The notes below the pieces were generated by a model. That model saw nothing but the letters and a program-made list of their open reading frames with translations, was not told the origin of the DNA and made no database searches. 64,000 nt of DNA from NCBI RefSeq assembly GCF_004745805.1, contig NZ_SRLQ01000024.1, positions 33,408 to 97,407 of the forward strand. The letters are read 5' to 3'. The number at the start of each line of letters is the position of its first letter. The first letter of the stretch is position 1. This document shows positions 42,087 to 51,064 of this stretch, one piece after another. This DNA comes from Mycolicibacterium sp. CH28 (lineage in GTDB: Bacteria; Actinomycetota; Actinomycetes; Mycobacteriales; Mycobacteriaceae). Both the position numbers and the translations under genes were made by a program.

Positions 42087-42144
42087 GGCCTCACCTCGAA
42101 TTCGATCGGCAAAATCAACGAAATACCGTACCTTTCTCCGGCTT

Positions 42145-43059
42145 TCACGCCGGAACATCGGTTTGGGCGGATAATTCACCGACCAGGTCCGCGACGCGAT
42201 GCAGCTGGTCGATGTCGGAGCTGGTCGGGATGAGGTGCACCTCGCTGGTGCCGATCTCGGCAAACCGGCGCAGCACCGCGACGAGTTCCTCGTCGGTCCC
42301 CGCCCAGCCGGTGGTCGGCGCTATCGCGTCGACGTACTCGGACGGGATCCAGTTCATGTAATGACGCAGGTGCCGGTGGACCTGCTCGCGCGGACCGGCG
42401 CCGTCGCCCAGCGCGAACCAAAACGACGTCGCCAGATGAGGTTTCGGCTTACCCGCATCGGCCCACGCGGCGCGCGCGACATCGAACAACTCGTCCTGCT
42501 TGTCCAGATCGAGATCGAGGGTGATCCCCGCCAGCCCCTCGGCCCACGACGCCGCGCTGCGCACCGTCCTGGGCCCGATGCTGCCGACCAGCAGCCGCGG
42601 TCCGCCGTCCTGGGCAGGCCGCGGCCCGACCGGCAGCACCGACTCGGTGACCTTCTCCCCCGCCCAGACCCGTTTCATGACCGCCACCCGCTCGGCCATC
42701 TCTCGCATGGTCTGGCTCTTCGGGTCGGCGCCGACAGCGTGGTAGTCCTCGTGGCGACCGCCGACCCCGATGCCGACCGTCAGGCGCCCACCGCACAACA
42801 TGTCGCCGGTGGCCAGTGCCTTGGCCAGCATCACCGGATCGTGCAGCTGCGGAACCACGACGGTGGTCACCAAGGGAACTCGATCGGTCCACCCGGACAA
42901 AGCCCCCAGCAGGGTCAGCGAGTCCGGGTTACCGAAAGCGATGCGTTCGCCCCAGCACAGCGAGGAGAACGGTCCCTCGTCGATCGTCCGGGCCCAGCGT
43001 TTGAGGATGTCCGCATCGACGTCCGGCTCCATGACCGGCAAGGTCATACCAATCTGCAC
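42145..43059 (-). CDS. LLM-class (luciferase-like) flavin or F420-dependent oxidoreductase
   Basis: A 304-residue TIM-barrel protein of the luciferase-like family. Typical blocks are VPLVTTVVVPQLHDPVMLAKALAT, split by GGRLTVGIGVGGRHEDYHAVG and RMAERVAVMKRVW-like (here MAERVAVMKRVWAGE). Mycobacterial members often use F420. GTG 43059 gives the standard start (MQIGMTLPVMEPD), and ATG 43047 is an alternative. It is divergent from the VOC gene and probably leads the unit with the lactate monooxygenase-like and PNPOx-like genes. Substrate unknown. Confidence 0.82.
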   Translation of the reverse strand: MQIGMTLPVMEPDVDADILKRWARTIDEGPFSSLCWGERIAFGNPDSLTLLGALSGWTDRVPLVTTVVVPQLHDPVMLAKALATGDMLCGGRLTVGIGVGGRHEDYHAVGADPKSQTMREMAERVAVMKRVWAGEKVTESVLPVGPRPAQDGGPRLLVGSIGPRTVRSAASWAEGLAGITLDLDLDKQDELFDVARAAWADAGKPKPHLATSFWFALGDGAGPREQVHRHLRHYMNWIPSEYVDAIAPTTGWAGTDEELVAVLRRFAEIGTSEVHLIPTSSDIDQLHRVADLVGELSAQTDVPA

Positions 43060-43126
43060 GCTCGCGATTCTGGCACGGCGGGCGGGAGCTCCCGAGCCGT
43101 TCGGCCGGTACTGACAAGATGAACCC

Positions 43127-43540
43127 ATGCCGATCGCCACCACCGCCATCGCCCACGTACGCCTCACCGTCACCGACATCGAGCGCTCGCGACAGTTCTA
43201 CGACAGCGTGTTCGGCTGGCCGGTATACGCCGAACTCCCGCAGGACGCCGACGAGGCGACTCGTGAGCGGCTGTCGTTCCTGTTCGGTGGGGTCATCTAC
43301 AACCTGGGTGCGGCGCTGCTGGGTCTTCGGCCCGTCGGTACCGGGAGCTTCGACGAGGATCGGGTGGGCTTGGACCACGTCGCCTTTCCCCTGCCCGGAC
43401 GGGCAGAACTAGAAGAGGCCGCCGCTCATCTCGACGCACTCGGCATCCCCCACGAACCGGTCAAGGACATCGGCGCGTCCTACATCCTCGAGTTCCGCGA
43501 TCCCGACAACATCGCCCTGGAACTGACCGCTCGCAAGTAG
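43127..43540 (+). CDS. VOC superfamily (glyoxalase/bleomycin resistance-type) protein
   Basis: A 137-residue protein with two βαβββ halves: IAHVRLTVTDIERSRQFYDS and VGLDHVAFPLPGRAELEEAA. It ends YILEFRDPDNIALEL, the usual C-terminal metal-ligand Glu region. The His of each half plus Glu could bind a divalent metal. Function could be a glyoxalase, dioxygenase or binding protein; sequence alone does not tell. It is divergent from the LLM gene (67-bp gap) and convergent with the TDT transporter. Confidence 0.85.
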   Translation: MPIATTAIAHVRLTVTDIERSRQFYDSVFGWPVYAELPQDADEATRERLSFLFGGVIYNLGAALLGLRPVGTGSFDEDRVGLDHVAFPLPGRAELEEAAAHLDALGIPHEPVKDIGASYILEFRDPDNIALELTARK

Positions 43541-43544
43541 AGCG

Positions 43545-44669
43545 CTACGGCCGCGGGTCCTTTTGGGCACGCACCGGCCCGGCGTTCGGCGGCGGACGCA
43601 GGAGGTTGCCGCGCACGCTGCCACGCGTAGTGCGCACCGCGACCAACAGCCAGGTGCTCAGCAACCCGGCGTAGGCAATGACCGCGGCGACCGTGAACGC
43701 CGGCAGACCGGTGTGGACAGCCAGCTGGGTGGTGCCGGTGACGAACGTGCCGACCGGGAACGTCAGGCTCCACCAGGTCAACGCGAACGGCATGCCGCGT
43801 CGCATAGTGCGGATGGTCAACGATGCCGCCAACGCGATCCAGAGCACCGCAAAACCCCACATGGGCACCCCGAAGAGGACGGCAAAGGCATTCATGATTT
43901 CGGCCATTCGCGGGTCGACAGCCAGTGCCGCATTGAGACCCAGAAGGCCTGCGGCGGTGATGGATTGGCCGACCGGGCCGAGCACGATCCACAGCGTGGG
44001 AACCCGCGCGGTGCCCGACGTGCCGAACAGGACCAGGCGGCTCCAGATCATCGAGATGATGATCAGGGCAGCCACCAGCGAGAGCCCGAACATGGCGTAA
44101 CAGCCGTAGAGCATCGTCGCGCGTCCGGTGCCCGGCGCCATGTGCGGAATCAGCAATGGACCGGTGGCGGCCGACACCATCGGCGGAACGATCGGCATCA
44201 GCCAGCCGCCGAATGCGGCGTCCGGTTCGACGTTGTGCTGGGTGAACATCAGGAACGGAATGCTCACGGCGGTGAACAGCCCGCCGACCGTGCCGGCGGT
44301 CCACAGCACCCAGTCCAGGTCGACGGCGAGCCGTTCACCGACGATATCGCGGCCGACGAGGATCGCGCCGGCGCCGACGGTGAGCATCGCCATCGGCGCC
44401 GCTCCGTAGAAGTGCGCCATCTGAGGATTACGTGCGTGGGTCCGGGCCACCGTCGGATGCTGGAGCCAGTGCCCCCCCACTACGACGATCAGCACGAGCA
44501 GGAGTACCGCGGCCATCACCCAGACCACCTCGGTGAAGCCGCGCAGCCCCCAGAACTGCACCGGCAGCGTGGCACCCGCGGTCGCGACGATTCCGGTGCC
44601 CATCACGGATGCAAACCAGTTGGGCCCAATACCGCCCAGCACTTCGACTCGAGTCTTCGCTGTTGCCAT
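43545..44669 (-). CDS. TDT family (TehA/SLAC1-like) anion or dicarboxylate transporter
   Basis: A 374-residue membrane protein with about ten segments. The N-terminal GPNWFASVMGTGIVA is the family signature, and the C-terminus is Pro/Arg-rich. Family members move dicarboxylates, tellurite or sulfite or act as anion channels. Lying near the sulfate-assimilation genes, sulfite export is conceivable, but nothing in the sequence proves it. It starts ATG 44669; the Rrf2 gene on the same strand ends 47 bp upstream. Confidence 0.85.
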   Translation of the reverse strand: MATAKTRVEVLGGIGPNWFASVMGTGIVATAGATLPVQFWGLRGFTEVVWVMAAVLLLVLIVVVGGHWLQHPTVARTHARNPQMAHFYGAAPMAMLTVGAGAILVGRDIVGERLAVDLDWVLWTAGTVGGLFTAVSIPFLMFTQHNVEPDAAFGGWLMPIVPPMVSAATGPLLIPHMAPGTGRATMLYGCYAMFGLSLVAALIIISMIWSRLVLFGTSGTARVPTLWIVLGPVGQSITAAGLLGLNAALAVDPRMAEIMNAFAVLFGVPMWGFAVLWIALAASLTIRTMRRGMPFALTWWSLTFPVGTFVTGTTQLAVHTGLPAFTVAAVIAYAGLLSTWLLVAVRTTRGSVRGNLLRPPPNAGPVRAQKDPRP

Positions 44670-44716
44670 AAGTCCCAGACCCTAGACCGTATGGATCCCG
44701 GGGCGGCCGACGGACG

Positions 44717-45184
44717 TCATCCGCGATGCCCGCGCCGGTCCTCCTGACCCAGGTAAGCCCGAGCGAGGTCGGCGACGTGGGCGGGCAGATTTCCGCTGGC
44801 TACGTCGGCCAGGCTGGTTTCCTCGAGCACGGATCGCATGCTTGCGCGCAACGCGCGCCATACATCGGTCAGCGCCGCGGTGGGACCGCTGTATGGCAAG
44901 TCCCCCAGGCCGATGTCCCGCACGCTGGCCAGCGGCCCGTCGATACACCGCAGTACGTCGGCAATGCTGATGTCGGCGGCCGGGCGAGCCAGCTCGTAGC
45001 CGCCTTCGCGACCGCGATGGCTGCGCACCAGCCGATCGGTGCGCAACTCGGACAGGATGTCGACGAGGAACTGTGCGGGAATGCCCTGGGCTTTCGCCAA
45101 GTCCTCGGTCTTGACCAGCGTGTCGTAGGAGGCGAGCTGGGTCATGGCGCGAACGGCATACTCGGCTTTTGCTGACATCCGCAT
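44717..45184 (-). CDS. Rrf2 family transcriptional regulator (Rv1287-like position)
   Basis: A 155-residue regulator with the Rrf2 winged helix: MSAKAEYAVRAMTQLA, KTEDLAKAQGIPAQFLVDIL (recognition region) and RSHRGREGGYELARPA wing. The three-Cys FeS site of IscR-type members is not visible; only VLRCIDG has a Cys. Start at ATG 45184 or 45178. In M. tuberculosis an Rrf2 gene (Rv1287) follows cysN, so this is likely its counterpart and may control sulfur genes, although a porin-like gene, a hydrolase and cysQ now intervene. Confidence 0.87.
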   Translation of the reverse strand: MRMSAKAEYAVRAMTQLASYDTLVKTEDLAKAQGIPAQFLVDILSELRTDRLVRSHRGREGGYELARPAADISIADVLRCIDGPLASVRDIGLGDLPYSGPTAALTDVWRALRASMRSVLEETSLADVASGNLPAHVADLARAYLGQEDRRGHRG

Positions 45185-45311
45185 TCCGCGAATTCTGCCA
45201 CTGCGCGGTTGATGAGCGGCCGACCAGGGACGATGCGACCCGACGGCCTGGCCTACGGCGGCACCGAACCGCTCGGCGTGGATCGCGTCGTGCGGATGCC
45301 TCGACACAGCA

Positions 45312-45345
45312 AGGTGCCCCTCCTCGAATACAAGGAGGGGCACCT
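45312..45345 (-). terminator. Strong hairpin downstream of the secreted protein gene
   Basis: A perfect 13-bp stem (45312-45324 with 45333-45345) and an 8-base loop lie 16 bp after the stop of the minus-strand gene at 45361. There is no clear U-run, as is common for mycobacterial terminators. It would separate that gene from the Rrf2 gene. Confidence 0.8.
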
Positions 45346-45360
45346 CGTCAGCGCAGTGAA

Positions 45361-46524
45361 TTACTCCGCGGACTTGCTGGCCGAAGCCTTGGCCGCTGCC
45401 CTCTTGGAGCCGCCAAGACCGCCCTTTGCGCCGGCCTTGGCGGTGCCGCCGTTGGACGCGCCGCCACTGTTGGAGTTGTCGCCTGGCGTGGCGCTGTTGC
45501 CACCCGAGGCTTCGGTGCCGGCAACCGAAGTGTCGCTGGCCGTCGAGGATTCAGCCGCTGCGGTGCGAAGGGCTGCTGACGACGGTGCCACCGACTTGGC
45601 TGCGGTGGGCGGCGGGACCGGCCCCGGGCTGGGCGCCGTCGTGGCGAGCGCTGTCGCGATGCCGTGGACGGTGGCCTGAATGACCCCGCGGACGCTCGGC
45701 ACGACGTTGGTGACCGGCGGGACGCCACCGATCTGAACGCCGGCGCCGATGGTCAGTGCGTTGATCACGCCGGGGATGCCGGTCGGACCGAAAAGGCCGT
45801 CCACGGCGGCGTTCCAGGTCGCCTCGAAGTTACCCGCCTGGATGCCGGCAACGACAGCGTTCGCGACGTTCGTTACCGCGCCGATCAGGACCTGCGCTTG
45901 ACCGATAGCACTGTTGACGACGAGGCTCGTCAGCGTCGGAACCGCGGAGAGCAGTGCGCTCGCCTTGGCGACGACGTTGTTCAGGACGTAGGCGCCCGAC
46001 TGCAGAGCCGTCTCACCGGCCGTCTGCACCGCCGCCAGCAGGGTGTTGACGGCGCCGGGGATGTCGAGCGACAGCGCTTGCCCAGCGGCATTCCACAGTC
46101 CCTCGCTGAGGGTGAAGCCGACCGAGTAGAGGGCGTTGAACGAGCTGTCCAGGTAGGCGGACCCGTTCTTGCCAAGCTGGCTCATGACCGGCAGATGATC
46201 ATTGATGATCTGCGGGACGATGCCTACCGAGTTGAAGTTGTAGCCGCCCACGACGGTGCCGTAGCCGTTGAGCGACGAGATGAACGGCGCGTAGTCCGCC
46301 GGGGTGTTGCCGGCACCGAAGATGAAGGTGTTCACCTGCGCGAGTGTCTTGAACAGCTCCGAGATGGGGCTGTCGAAGCCGGCGAGCGCCACCTGGCCGA
46401 TGGCCGGCACTTTGATGTCGGGCAGAACGAGATTGGCTTGCGTGACGGGCGTCAAGGCGATGGCGCTGGCGCCAACCACCGCGGCAGTCCCCGCTATGAG
46501 ATGTGATCGTACGGAGATTTGCAT
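45361..46524 (-). CDS. Secreted mycobacterial envelope protein (GjpA-like)
   Basis: A 387-residue protein with signal peptide MQISVRSHLIAGTAAVVGAS followed by ALTPVTQA. The middle part is Ala/Val/Asn-rich with repeated helices, and the C-terminal 90 residues are low complexity (Ser, Ala, Gly, Lys). N-terminal MQ-x-R-x-x-x-AG-x-AxVGASAIALTP is typical of a mycobacterial family annotated as GjpA outer-membrane porins; porin function is an annotation-level inference. GGGAGGGA lies just upstream of ATG 46524, and a strong hairpin follows the gene. Confidence 0.6.
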   Translation of the reverse strand: MQISVRSHLIAGTAAVVGASAIALTPVTQANLVLPDIKVPAIGQVALAGFDSPISELFKTLAQVNTFIFGAGNTPADYAPFISSLNGYGTVVGGYNFNSVGIVPQIINDHLPVMSQLGKNGSAYLDSSFNALYSVGFTLSEGLWNAAGQALSLDIPGAVNTLLAAVQTAGETALQSGAYVLNNVVAKASALLSAVPTLTSLVVNSAIGQAQVLIGAVTNVANAVVAGIQAGNFEATWNAAVDGLFGPTGIPGVINALTIGAGVQIGGVPPVTNVVPSVRGVIQATVHGIATALATTAPSPGPVPPPTAAKSVAPSSAALRTAAAESSTASDTSVAGTEASGGNSATPGDNSNSGGASNGGTAKAGAKGGLGGSKRAAAKASASKSAE

Positions 46525-46840
46525 TTCAATCCCTCCCGGGTGTGGTCCACACTGACGAACCTGAAGGTACCTGAGAAGAACCTGAGGAAGAATAGAAATT
46601 GACGTTTTCGTTGGAAAAACTTTTTACCGCTTAAGCAAAGTGGACCCCAGCGAACTCACCGCAATCCGAAAACCATGCCCTGAAGTGGACTAACAACGCG
46701 GAATCTCCGATCCGGCTAATCACCTGGCGAACGTCATCGAATGTGAGGACCTAGGTCCTCACCGGCAGGGACCTGTTGCCCGGCACCCGACTCTCAGCTT
46801 TCAGGCGCAGTTTTCTCAGGCTTCTACCGGCCGGAGGACC
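46525..46840. other. Intergenic region, unusually AT-rich in part
   Basis: This 316-bp stretch separates the hydrolase stop and the secreted protein start, both on the minus strand. About 46590-46640 is AT-rich compared with the rest of the window and probably contains the promoter of the secreted protein. Short repeats of CCTGAG/CCTGAAG occur at about 46560-46590. No gene was recognised. Confidence 0.5.
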
Positions 46841-47443
46841 TCAAGCCGGGATCGCCGCCGCGTCGGCGACGACGACGGCGAACAGGTCTGCCAGAGCGGC
46901 CAGGCTCGCAACCTGAAGTGCCGCCGCCGGGACCGTCGACACGCCATCCGTTCCGGGCAGGGCCCGAGTTGCCGTCGCGGCCGCCACCACGGTGGGCGCA
47001 TAGCCGAGGTTGAACGCGCCACGGGCGGTGGAATTCACGCACATATGGGTCATGAAGCCCGCCAGGATCAGGTTCTCGGCGTTGACAGCCTTGAGACGTT
47101 CGTCGAGGTCGGTCTCCACGAAGGAGTTCGGGTAGTTCTTGACCACGACATGCTCCCCCTCGCGGGGGGCGACGATCGGCACGATTGCGCCGCTCTCGCC
47201 GCCGATGTCGTACAAGGATCCGGGGCCGTCGTCATGCTGCACGTGAATGACCGGAATCCCGGCCGAGCGTGCACTGTCCAGCAGGATGGCCGCCTCCTGC
47301 AGCGCGGCCTGCACGCCCTCGAGTTCCATCACGCCGCGCGTATAGGTGTTCTGGCAGTCGATCAGGACCAGCGCCGAGGCGGCAAGACTCGCCGGTTGCA
47401 GCGGGAGGCCGGCCATTGCACGCAGCGTCGTGAGTTCACTCAT
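46841..47443 (-). CDS. Isochorismatase-like cysteine hydrolase
   Basis: A 200-residue hydrolase with the family's catalytic triad visible: Asp in ALVLIDCQNTY, Lys in VVVKNYPNSF, and Cys in GFMTHMCVNSTAR. Members hydrolyse vinyl ethers, amides or ureides (isochorismatase, nicotinamidase, carbamoylsarcosine amidase type). Substrate unknown. It ends near the AT-rich region and starts 11 bp after cysQ on the same strand, so it may be part of the cys operon. Confidence 0.87.
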   Translation of the reverse strand: MSELTTLRAMAGLPLQPASLAASALVLIDCQNTYTRGVMELEGVQAALQEAAILLDSARSAGIPVIHVQHDDGPGSLYDIGGESGAIVPIVAPREGEHVVVKNYPNSFVETDLDERLKAVNAENLILAGFMTHMCVNSTARGAFNLGYAPTVVAAATATRALPGTDGVSTVPAAALQVASLAALADLFAVVVADAAAIPA

Positions 47444-47454
47444 GACGCGTCACG

Positions 47455-48183
47455 CTACTGCGTTACGGCCAACACCGCCTGGGCATACTCGGGCCGGCAT
47501 ACCACCAGGTCGGGCAGCTTCGGGTCGGGCCGGTTGTACTGCAGCGCCGAGCCGTCGATGCGTGAGGTGTGCAGCCCGGCCGCCCGGGCCACCGCCACCG
47601 GTGCGGCCGAGTCCCACTCGTACTGACCGCCCGCATGGACGTAGACATCGGCACGACCCTGGACCACCGCGGCGACTTTGGCCCCGGCCGAGCCCATCTC
47701 GACCAGGGTGCCGTTGAGTGCGTCACGAACCTGCAGCGCGATCGCCGGCGGCCTGGTCCGCGACACCACAATCCTCGGCGCGGCAGGGGCCGGTGGCGGC
47801 GCAGGGACGTGCGGAGTAGCGAAGGTGATGCCCTGTGCGGGCAGCGCTACTGCGCCGGCGACCAGATCACCGCCCTGCCAGAGCGCGACGTGCACAGCCC
47901 AGTCGTCACGGTCGAGCTCGGAGAATTCCCGGGTGCCGTCGAGCGGATCCACGATCCAGACCCGGTCACTGCGCAGCCGGATCGGATCGTCAGCCCCCTC
48001 CTCGGAGAGCACCGCGTCACCGGGCCGGGCCGCAGCCAGCGCCTCCATCAGGTAGTCGTGAGACCGTTTGTCCCCCGCGGATTTTCGCTCCGAAGCCGAG
48101 GCGTCTGAGAGCTCGCGGCGGACGTTGAGCAGCAGCGTGCCCGCCTGGGTGGCCAGCGCGGCGGCCAGCTCGTGATCGCTCAC
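47455..48183 (-). CDS. cysQ: 3'(2'),5'-bisphosphate nucleotidase CysQ
   Basis: A 242-residue inositol monophosphatase-fold enzyme that dephosphorylates PAP/PAPS, relieving inhibition of sulfate assimilation. The metal site is seen in LSEEG, WIVDPLDGTREF and YEWDSAAPVAVA. The GTG start overlaps the cysNC stop by 3-4 bases (GTGA), so translation is coupled to the enzyme that makes PAPS. In M. tuberculosis cysQ is at another site (Rv2131c), so linkage here is notable. Confidence 0.9.
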   Translation of the reverse strand: MSDHELAAALATQAGTLLLNVRRELSDASASERKSAGDKRSHDYLMEALAAARPGDAVLSEEGADDPIRLRSDRVWIVDPLDGTREFSELDRDDWAVHVALWQGGDLVAGAVALPAQGITFATPHVPAPPPAPAAPRIVVSRTRPPAIALQVRDALNGTLVEMGSAGAKVAAVVQGRADVYVHAGGQYEWDSAAPVAVARAAGLHTSRIDGSALQYNRPDPKLPDLVVCRPEYAQAVLAVTQ

Positions 48184-50030
48184 CGCCGACTGTCCAGCAA
48201 GTCGACGACCTGTTGGGCCAGCTCGTCGGGACTGTACTGCGGGGTGAGCCGCAGATCGGGATTCTTCGGACGCTGATAGGGGCTGTCGATCCCGGTGAAG
48301 TGGGTGATCTCCCCAGCCCGGGCCTTGGCGTACAGGCCCTTGGGATCGCGCTTCTCACAGTCTTCCAGCGGTGTGTCGACGAAGACCTCGAAGAACTCCA
48401 CGCCCTGGCCGGTGTGCACATCGCGGGCCAGCTCACGGTGCTCCTCGAGCGGACTGATCGCCGGCACCAGCACCGTCAAGCCGGCATCGGCCATCAGAGT
48501 CGCGATGTGGGCCAGTCGGCGCAGGTTCTCGGCGCGATCGGCCATCGAGAATCCCAGGTCGGCGTTGAGTCCGTGCCTAAGGTTGTCGCCGTCGAGAATA
48601 TAAGCAGGACAACCATGTTCGAGCAGCTTCTGCTCCACCAGGACCGCCACCGAAGACTTGCCGGAGCCGGACAGGCCGGTGAACCACAGGGTGCGCCCCT
48701 TGGTCAGCCGCTCCCCGGCGGCCACCAGGGACTGGTGGCGCACCGTGTTCGGGGAGGCGCTGCGGCTCGAGACCGGTGCCGTGTCGCGGACCATCCCCGC
48801 AGCCACGGTCACATTGGTGTCGGGGTCGATCAGGATGAAGGAGCCCGTCGCCGCATTGCGCACGTACTCGTCGAGCAGTAGCGGCACCTGGGTCCGCAGC
48901 GTGACCCGGCCGAGTTCGTTGAGCTTCAACGCCGTTGCACTCTTGTCGCGGTGCAAGGTGTTGACGTCCAGGCGATAGTCCAGCCCGCTCACCCGTGCCC
49001 GGGTGGTACGAGTGGTGTGCTTGATGATGTAGTCCCGGCCCGGTTCCAGCGTGGCCTCGTCGGCCATCCAGCACACCGTGGCGTCGAACTCCTGGGTGGT
49101 CGTCGGCTGGTTCTGCGGGCGTGCCAGCATGTCGCCGCGCGAGATGTCGATGTCGTCGGCCAGGCTGATCGATACCGCCATCGGCGGGTACGCCTCGGTT
49201 ACCGGACCGGTCGGTCCGTCGATGGCGGTGATCCGACTGGTCTTGCCGGCGGGCAGCACGACCACCTCGTCGCCGGGGCGCATGACACCGCTGGCAATGG
49301 TTCCGGCGTAGCTGCGGTGGTCGGCGTGCTCCACGGTCTGCGGGCGGATGACGTACTGCACCGGGAAACGCACGTCCACCAGGTTGCGATCCCCGGCGAT
49401 GTAGACGTCCTCGAGATGGGATAGCAGCGCCGGTCCGTCGTACCACGGCGTCTTGTCGGACTTCGTCACCACGTTGTCGCCGTGCAGCGCCGACATCGGG
49501 ATGGTCGTGACATCGTGGATGTCCAGCCGAGCTGCGAACGCGTGGAACTCTTCGCGGATCCACTCGAAACGCTCACGGTCCCAGTCGATGAGGTCCATCT
49601 TGTTGACCGCGAGGACCACGTGCTGCACCCCGAGCAACGATGCCAGGAAGGCATGCCGACGGGACTGCTCCAGCAATCCGTGGCGGGCATCGACGAGCAC
49701 GATCACCAGCTGGGCGGTCGAGGTTCCGGTCACCATGTTGCGGGTGTACTGGATGTGGCCGGGGGTGTCGGCGATGATGAATTTCCGCTTGGGCGTGGCG
49801 AAGTAGCGGTAGGCCACATCGATGGTGATGCCCTGCTCGCGCTCGGAACGCAGGCCGTCGGTGACCAACGCCAGGTCGGTGTAGTCGTTGCCGCGCTCTT
49901 TGGAGGTTCGCTCGACCGCGGCCAACTGGTCTTCCATCACGGCCTTGGAGTCGTAGAGCAACCGGCCGATCAGGGTGGACTTGCCGTCGTCGACGGATCC
50001 GGCAGTGGCGATTCTCAGTAGCGTTGCCAT
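48180..50030 (-). CDS. cysNC: Sulfate adenylyltransferase large subunit/APS kinase fusion (CysNC)
   Basis: A 616-residue bifunctional protein. Residues 1 to about 425 are an EF-Tu-like GTPase (VDDGKSTLIGRLLYDS P-loop, DTPGH, NKMDL) that drives ATP sulfurylase. Residues from about 440 are the APS kinase (GLSGSGKSS P-loop and LDGDNLRHGLNADLGFS). Together with CysD it makes APS and PAPS from sulfate. ATG 50030 overlaps the cysD stop by one base (TGATG). Confidence 0.96.
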   Translation of the reverse strand: MATLLRIATAGSVDDGKSTLIGRLLYDSKAVMEDQLAAVERTSKERGNDYTDLALVTDGLRSEREQGITIDVAYRYFATPKRKFIIADTPGHIQYTRNMVTGTSTAQLVIVLVDARHGLLEQSRRHAFLASLLGVQHVVLAVNKMDLIDWDRERFEWIREEFHAFAARLDIHDVTTIPMSALHGDNVVTKSDKTPWYDGPALLSHLEDVYIAGDRNLVDVRFPVQYVIRPQTVEHADHRSYAGTIASGVMRPGDEVVVLPAGKTSRITAIDGPTGPVTEAYPPMAVSISLADDIDISRGDMLARPQNQPTTTQEFDATVCWMADEATLEPGRDYIIKHTTRTTRARVSGLDYRLDVNTLHRDKSATALKLNELGRVTLRTQVPLLLDEYVRNAATGSFILIDPDTNVTVAAGMVRDTAPVSSRSASPNTVRHQSLVAAGERLTKGRTLWFTGLSGSGKSSVAVLVEQKLLEHGCPAYILDGDNLRHGLNADLGFSMADRAENLRRLAHIATLMADAGLTVLVPAISPLEEHRELARDVHTGQGVEFFEVFVDTPLEDCEKRDPKGLYAKARAGEITHFTGIDSPYQRPKNPDLRLTPQYSPDELAQQVVDLLDSRR

Positions 50031-50959
50031 CAGAAGTAGCCCTCCCGCTTGCGGTCTTCCATGCCGGCCTCGGAGATGCGGTCATCGGCGCGGGTGGCGC
50101 CACGTTCGGTCAGTCGGGACACCGCGGTCTCGGCAATCACCTCGTCGACGGTGGTCGCGGTGGATTCGACACAGCCGGTGCACGTGACGTCACCGACGGT
50201 GCGGAAGCGCACCGAGGTCTCGAACACCTCTTCGTCTGCGTTCGGCTCGAGGAACTCGTGCACCGCCAGCAACATCCCGTCCCGGCGGAACACCGGCCGC
50301 CGGTGCGAGTAGTAGATCGCCGGCAGGGAGATGTCCTCGGCACCGATGTAAGCCCAGATGTCGTACTCGGTCCAGTTCGACAGCGGGAACACCCGGATGT
50401 GTTCACCCTTGCGGTGCCGGCCGTTGTAAAGGTTCCATAGCTCGGGGCGTTGCGCCTTGGGGTCCCACTGCCCCCACTCGTCGCGGAAGCTGAAGACGCG
50501 CTCCTTGGCGCGGGCCTTCTCCTCGTCGCGGCGGGCACCGCCGAACGCGGCGTCGAACTTGTTCTCCCGGATGGCGCGCAGCAGGGTCACGGTCTGCAGC
50601 GGGTTGCGCGAAGGTCCGTTGTCGACCACGCGGCCGGCGTTGATGTCCTCCTCGACGCTGGCCACCACCAGGCGTACGCCGTAGCGCTCGACGAGTTCGT
50701 CACGGGTGGCGATGACCTCGTCGAAGTTGTGCCCGGTGTCGACGTGCATCACCGGGAACGGCAGCCGCCCGGGCGCGAAGGCCTTGATCGCCAGGTGCAG
50801 CATCACGATCGAGTCCTTACCCCCGGAGAACAGCAACACCGGTCGTTCGAACTCGGCCGCGACCTCGCGGATGATGTGGATCGCCTCGGCCTCGAGGGCC
50901 CGCAGATGGCTCACCTCGTACTGCCCGGGCTTTGGGCGTTCGACCACCGGACTCGCCAT
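50030..50959 (-). CDS. cysD: Sulfate adenylyltransferase small subunit
   Basis: A 309-residue PP-loop ATPase of the CysD type. It has LLFSGGKDSIVMLHLA (ATP pyrophosphatase loop), MHVDTGHNFDEV and the C-terminal RFRTVGDVTCTGCVES. It adenylylates sulfate, powered by the CysN GTPase. ATG 50959 follows GAGGAAA; the frame is open further upstream but is preceded by a low-G+C promoter-like stretch (50985-51030). The gene begins the cysD-cysNC-cysQ unit. Confidence 0.96.
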   Translation of the reverse strand: MASPVVERPKPGQYEVSHLRALEAEAIHIIREVAAEFERPVLLFSGGKDSIVMLHLAIKAFAPGRLPFPVMHVDTGHNFDEVIATRDELVERYGVRLVVASVEEDINAGRVVDNGPSRNPLQTVTLLRAIRENKFDAAFGGARRDEEKARAKERVFSFRDEWGQWDPKAQRPELWNLYNGRHRKGEHIRVFPLSNWTEYDIWAYIGAEDISLPAIYYSHRRPVFRRDGMLLAVHEFLEPNADEEVFETSVRFRTVGDVTCTGCVESTATTVDEVIAETAVSRLTERGATRADDRISEAGMEDRKREGYF

Positions 50960-51064
50960 AAGTTTCCTCGTAAAGTTGGTAGTTTTGACCGGATTTACAA
51001 ACCTAACCCGAAATTTAGCGAGCAAAGCGAAGGAAGTCAATAGTTCTGCGCACGGGACCAGGGT

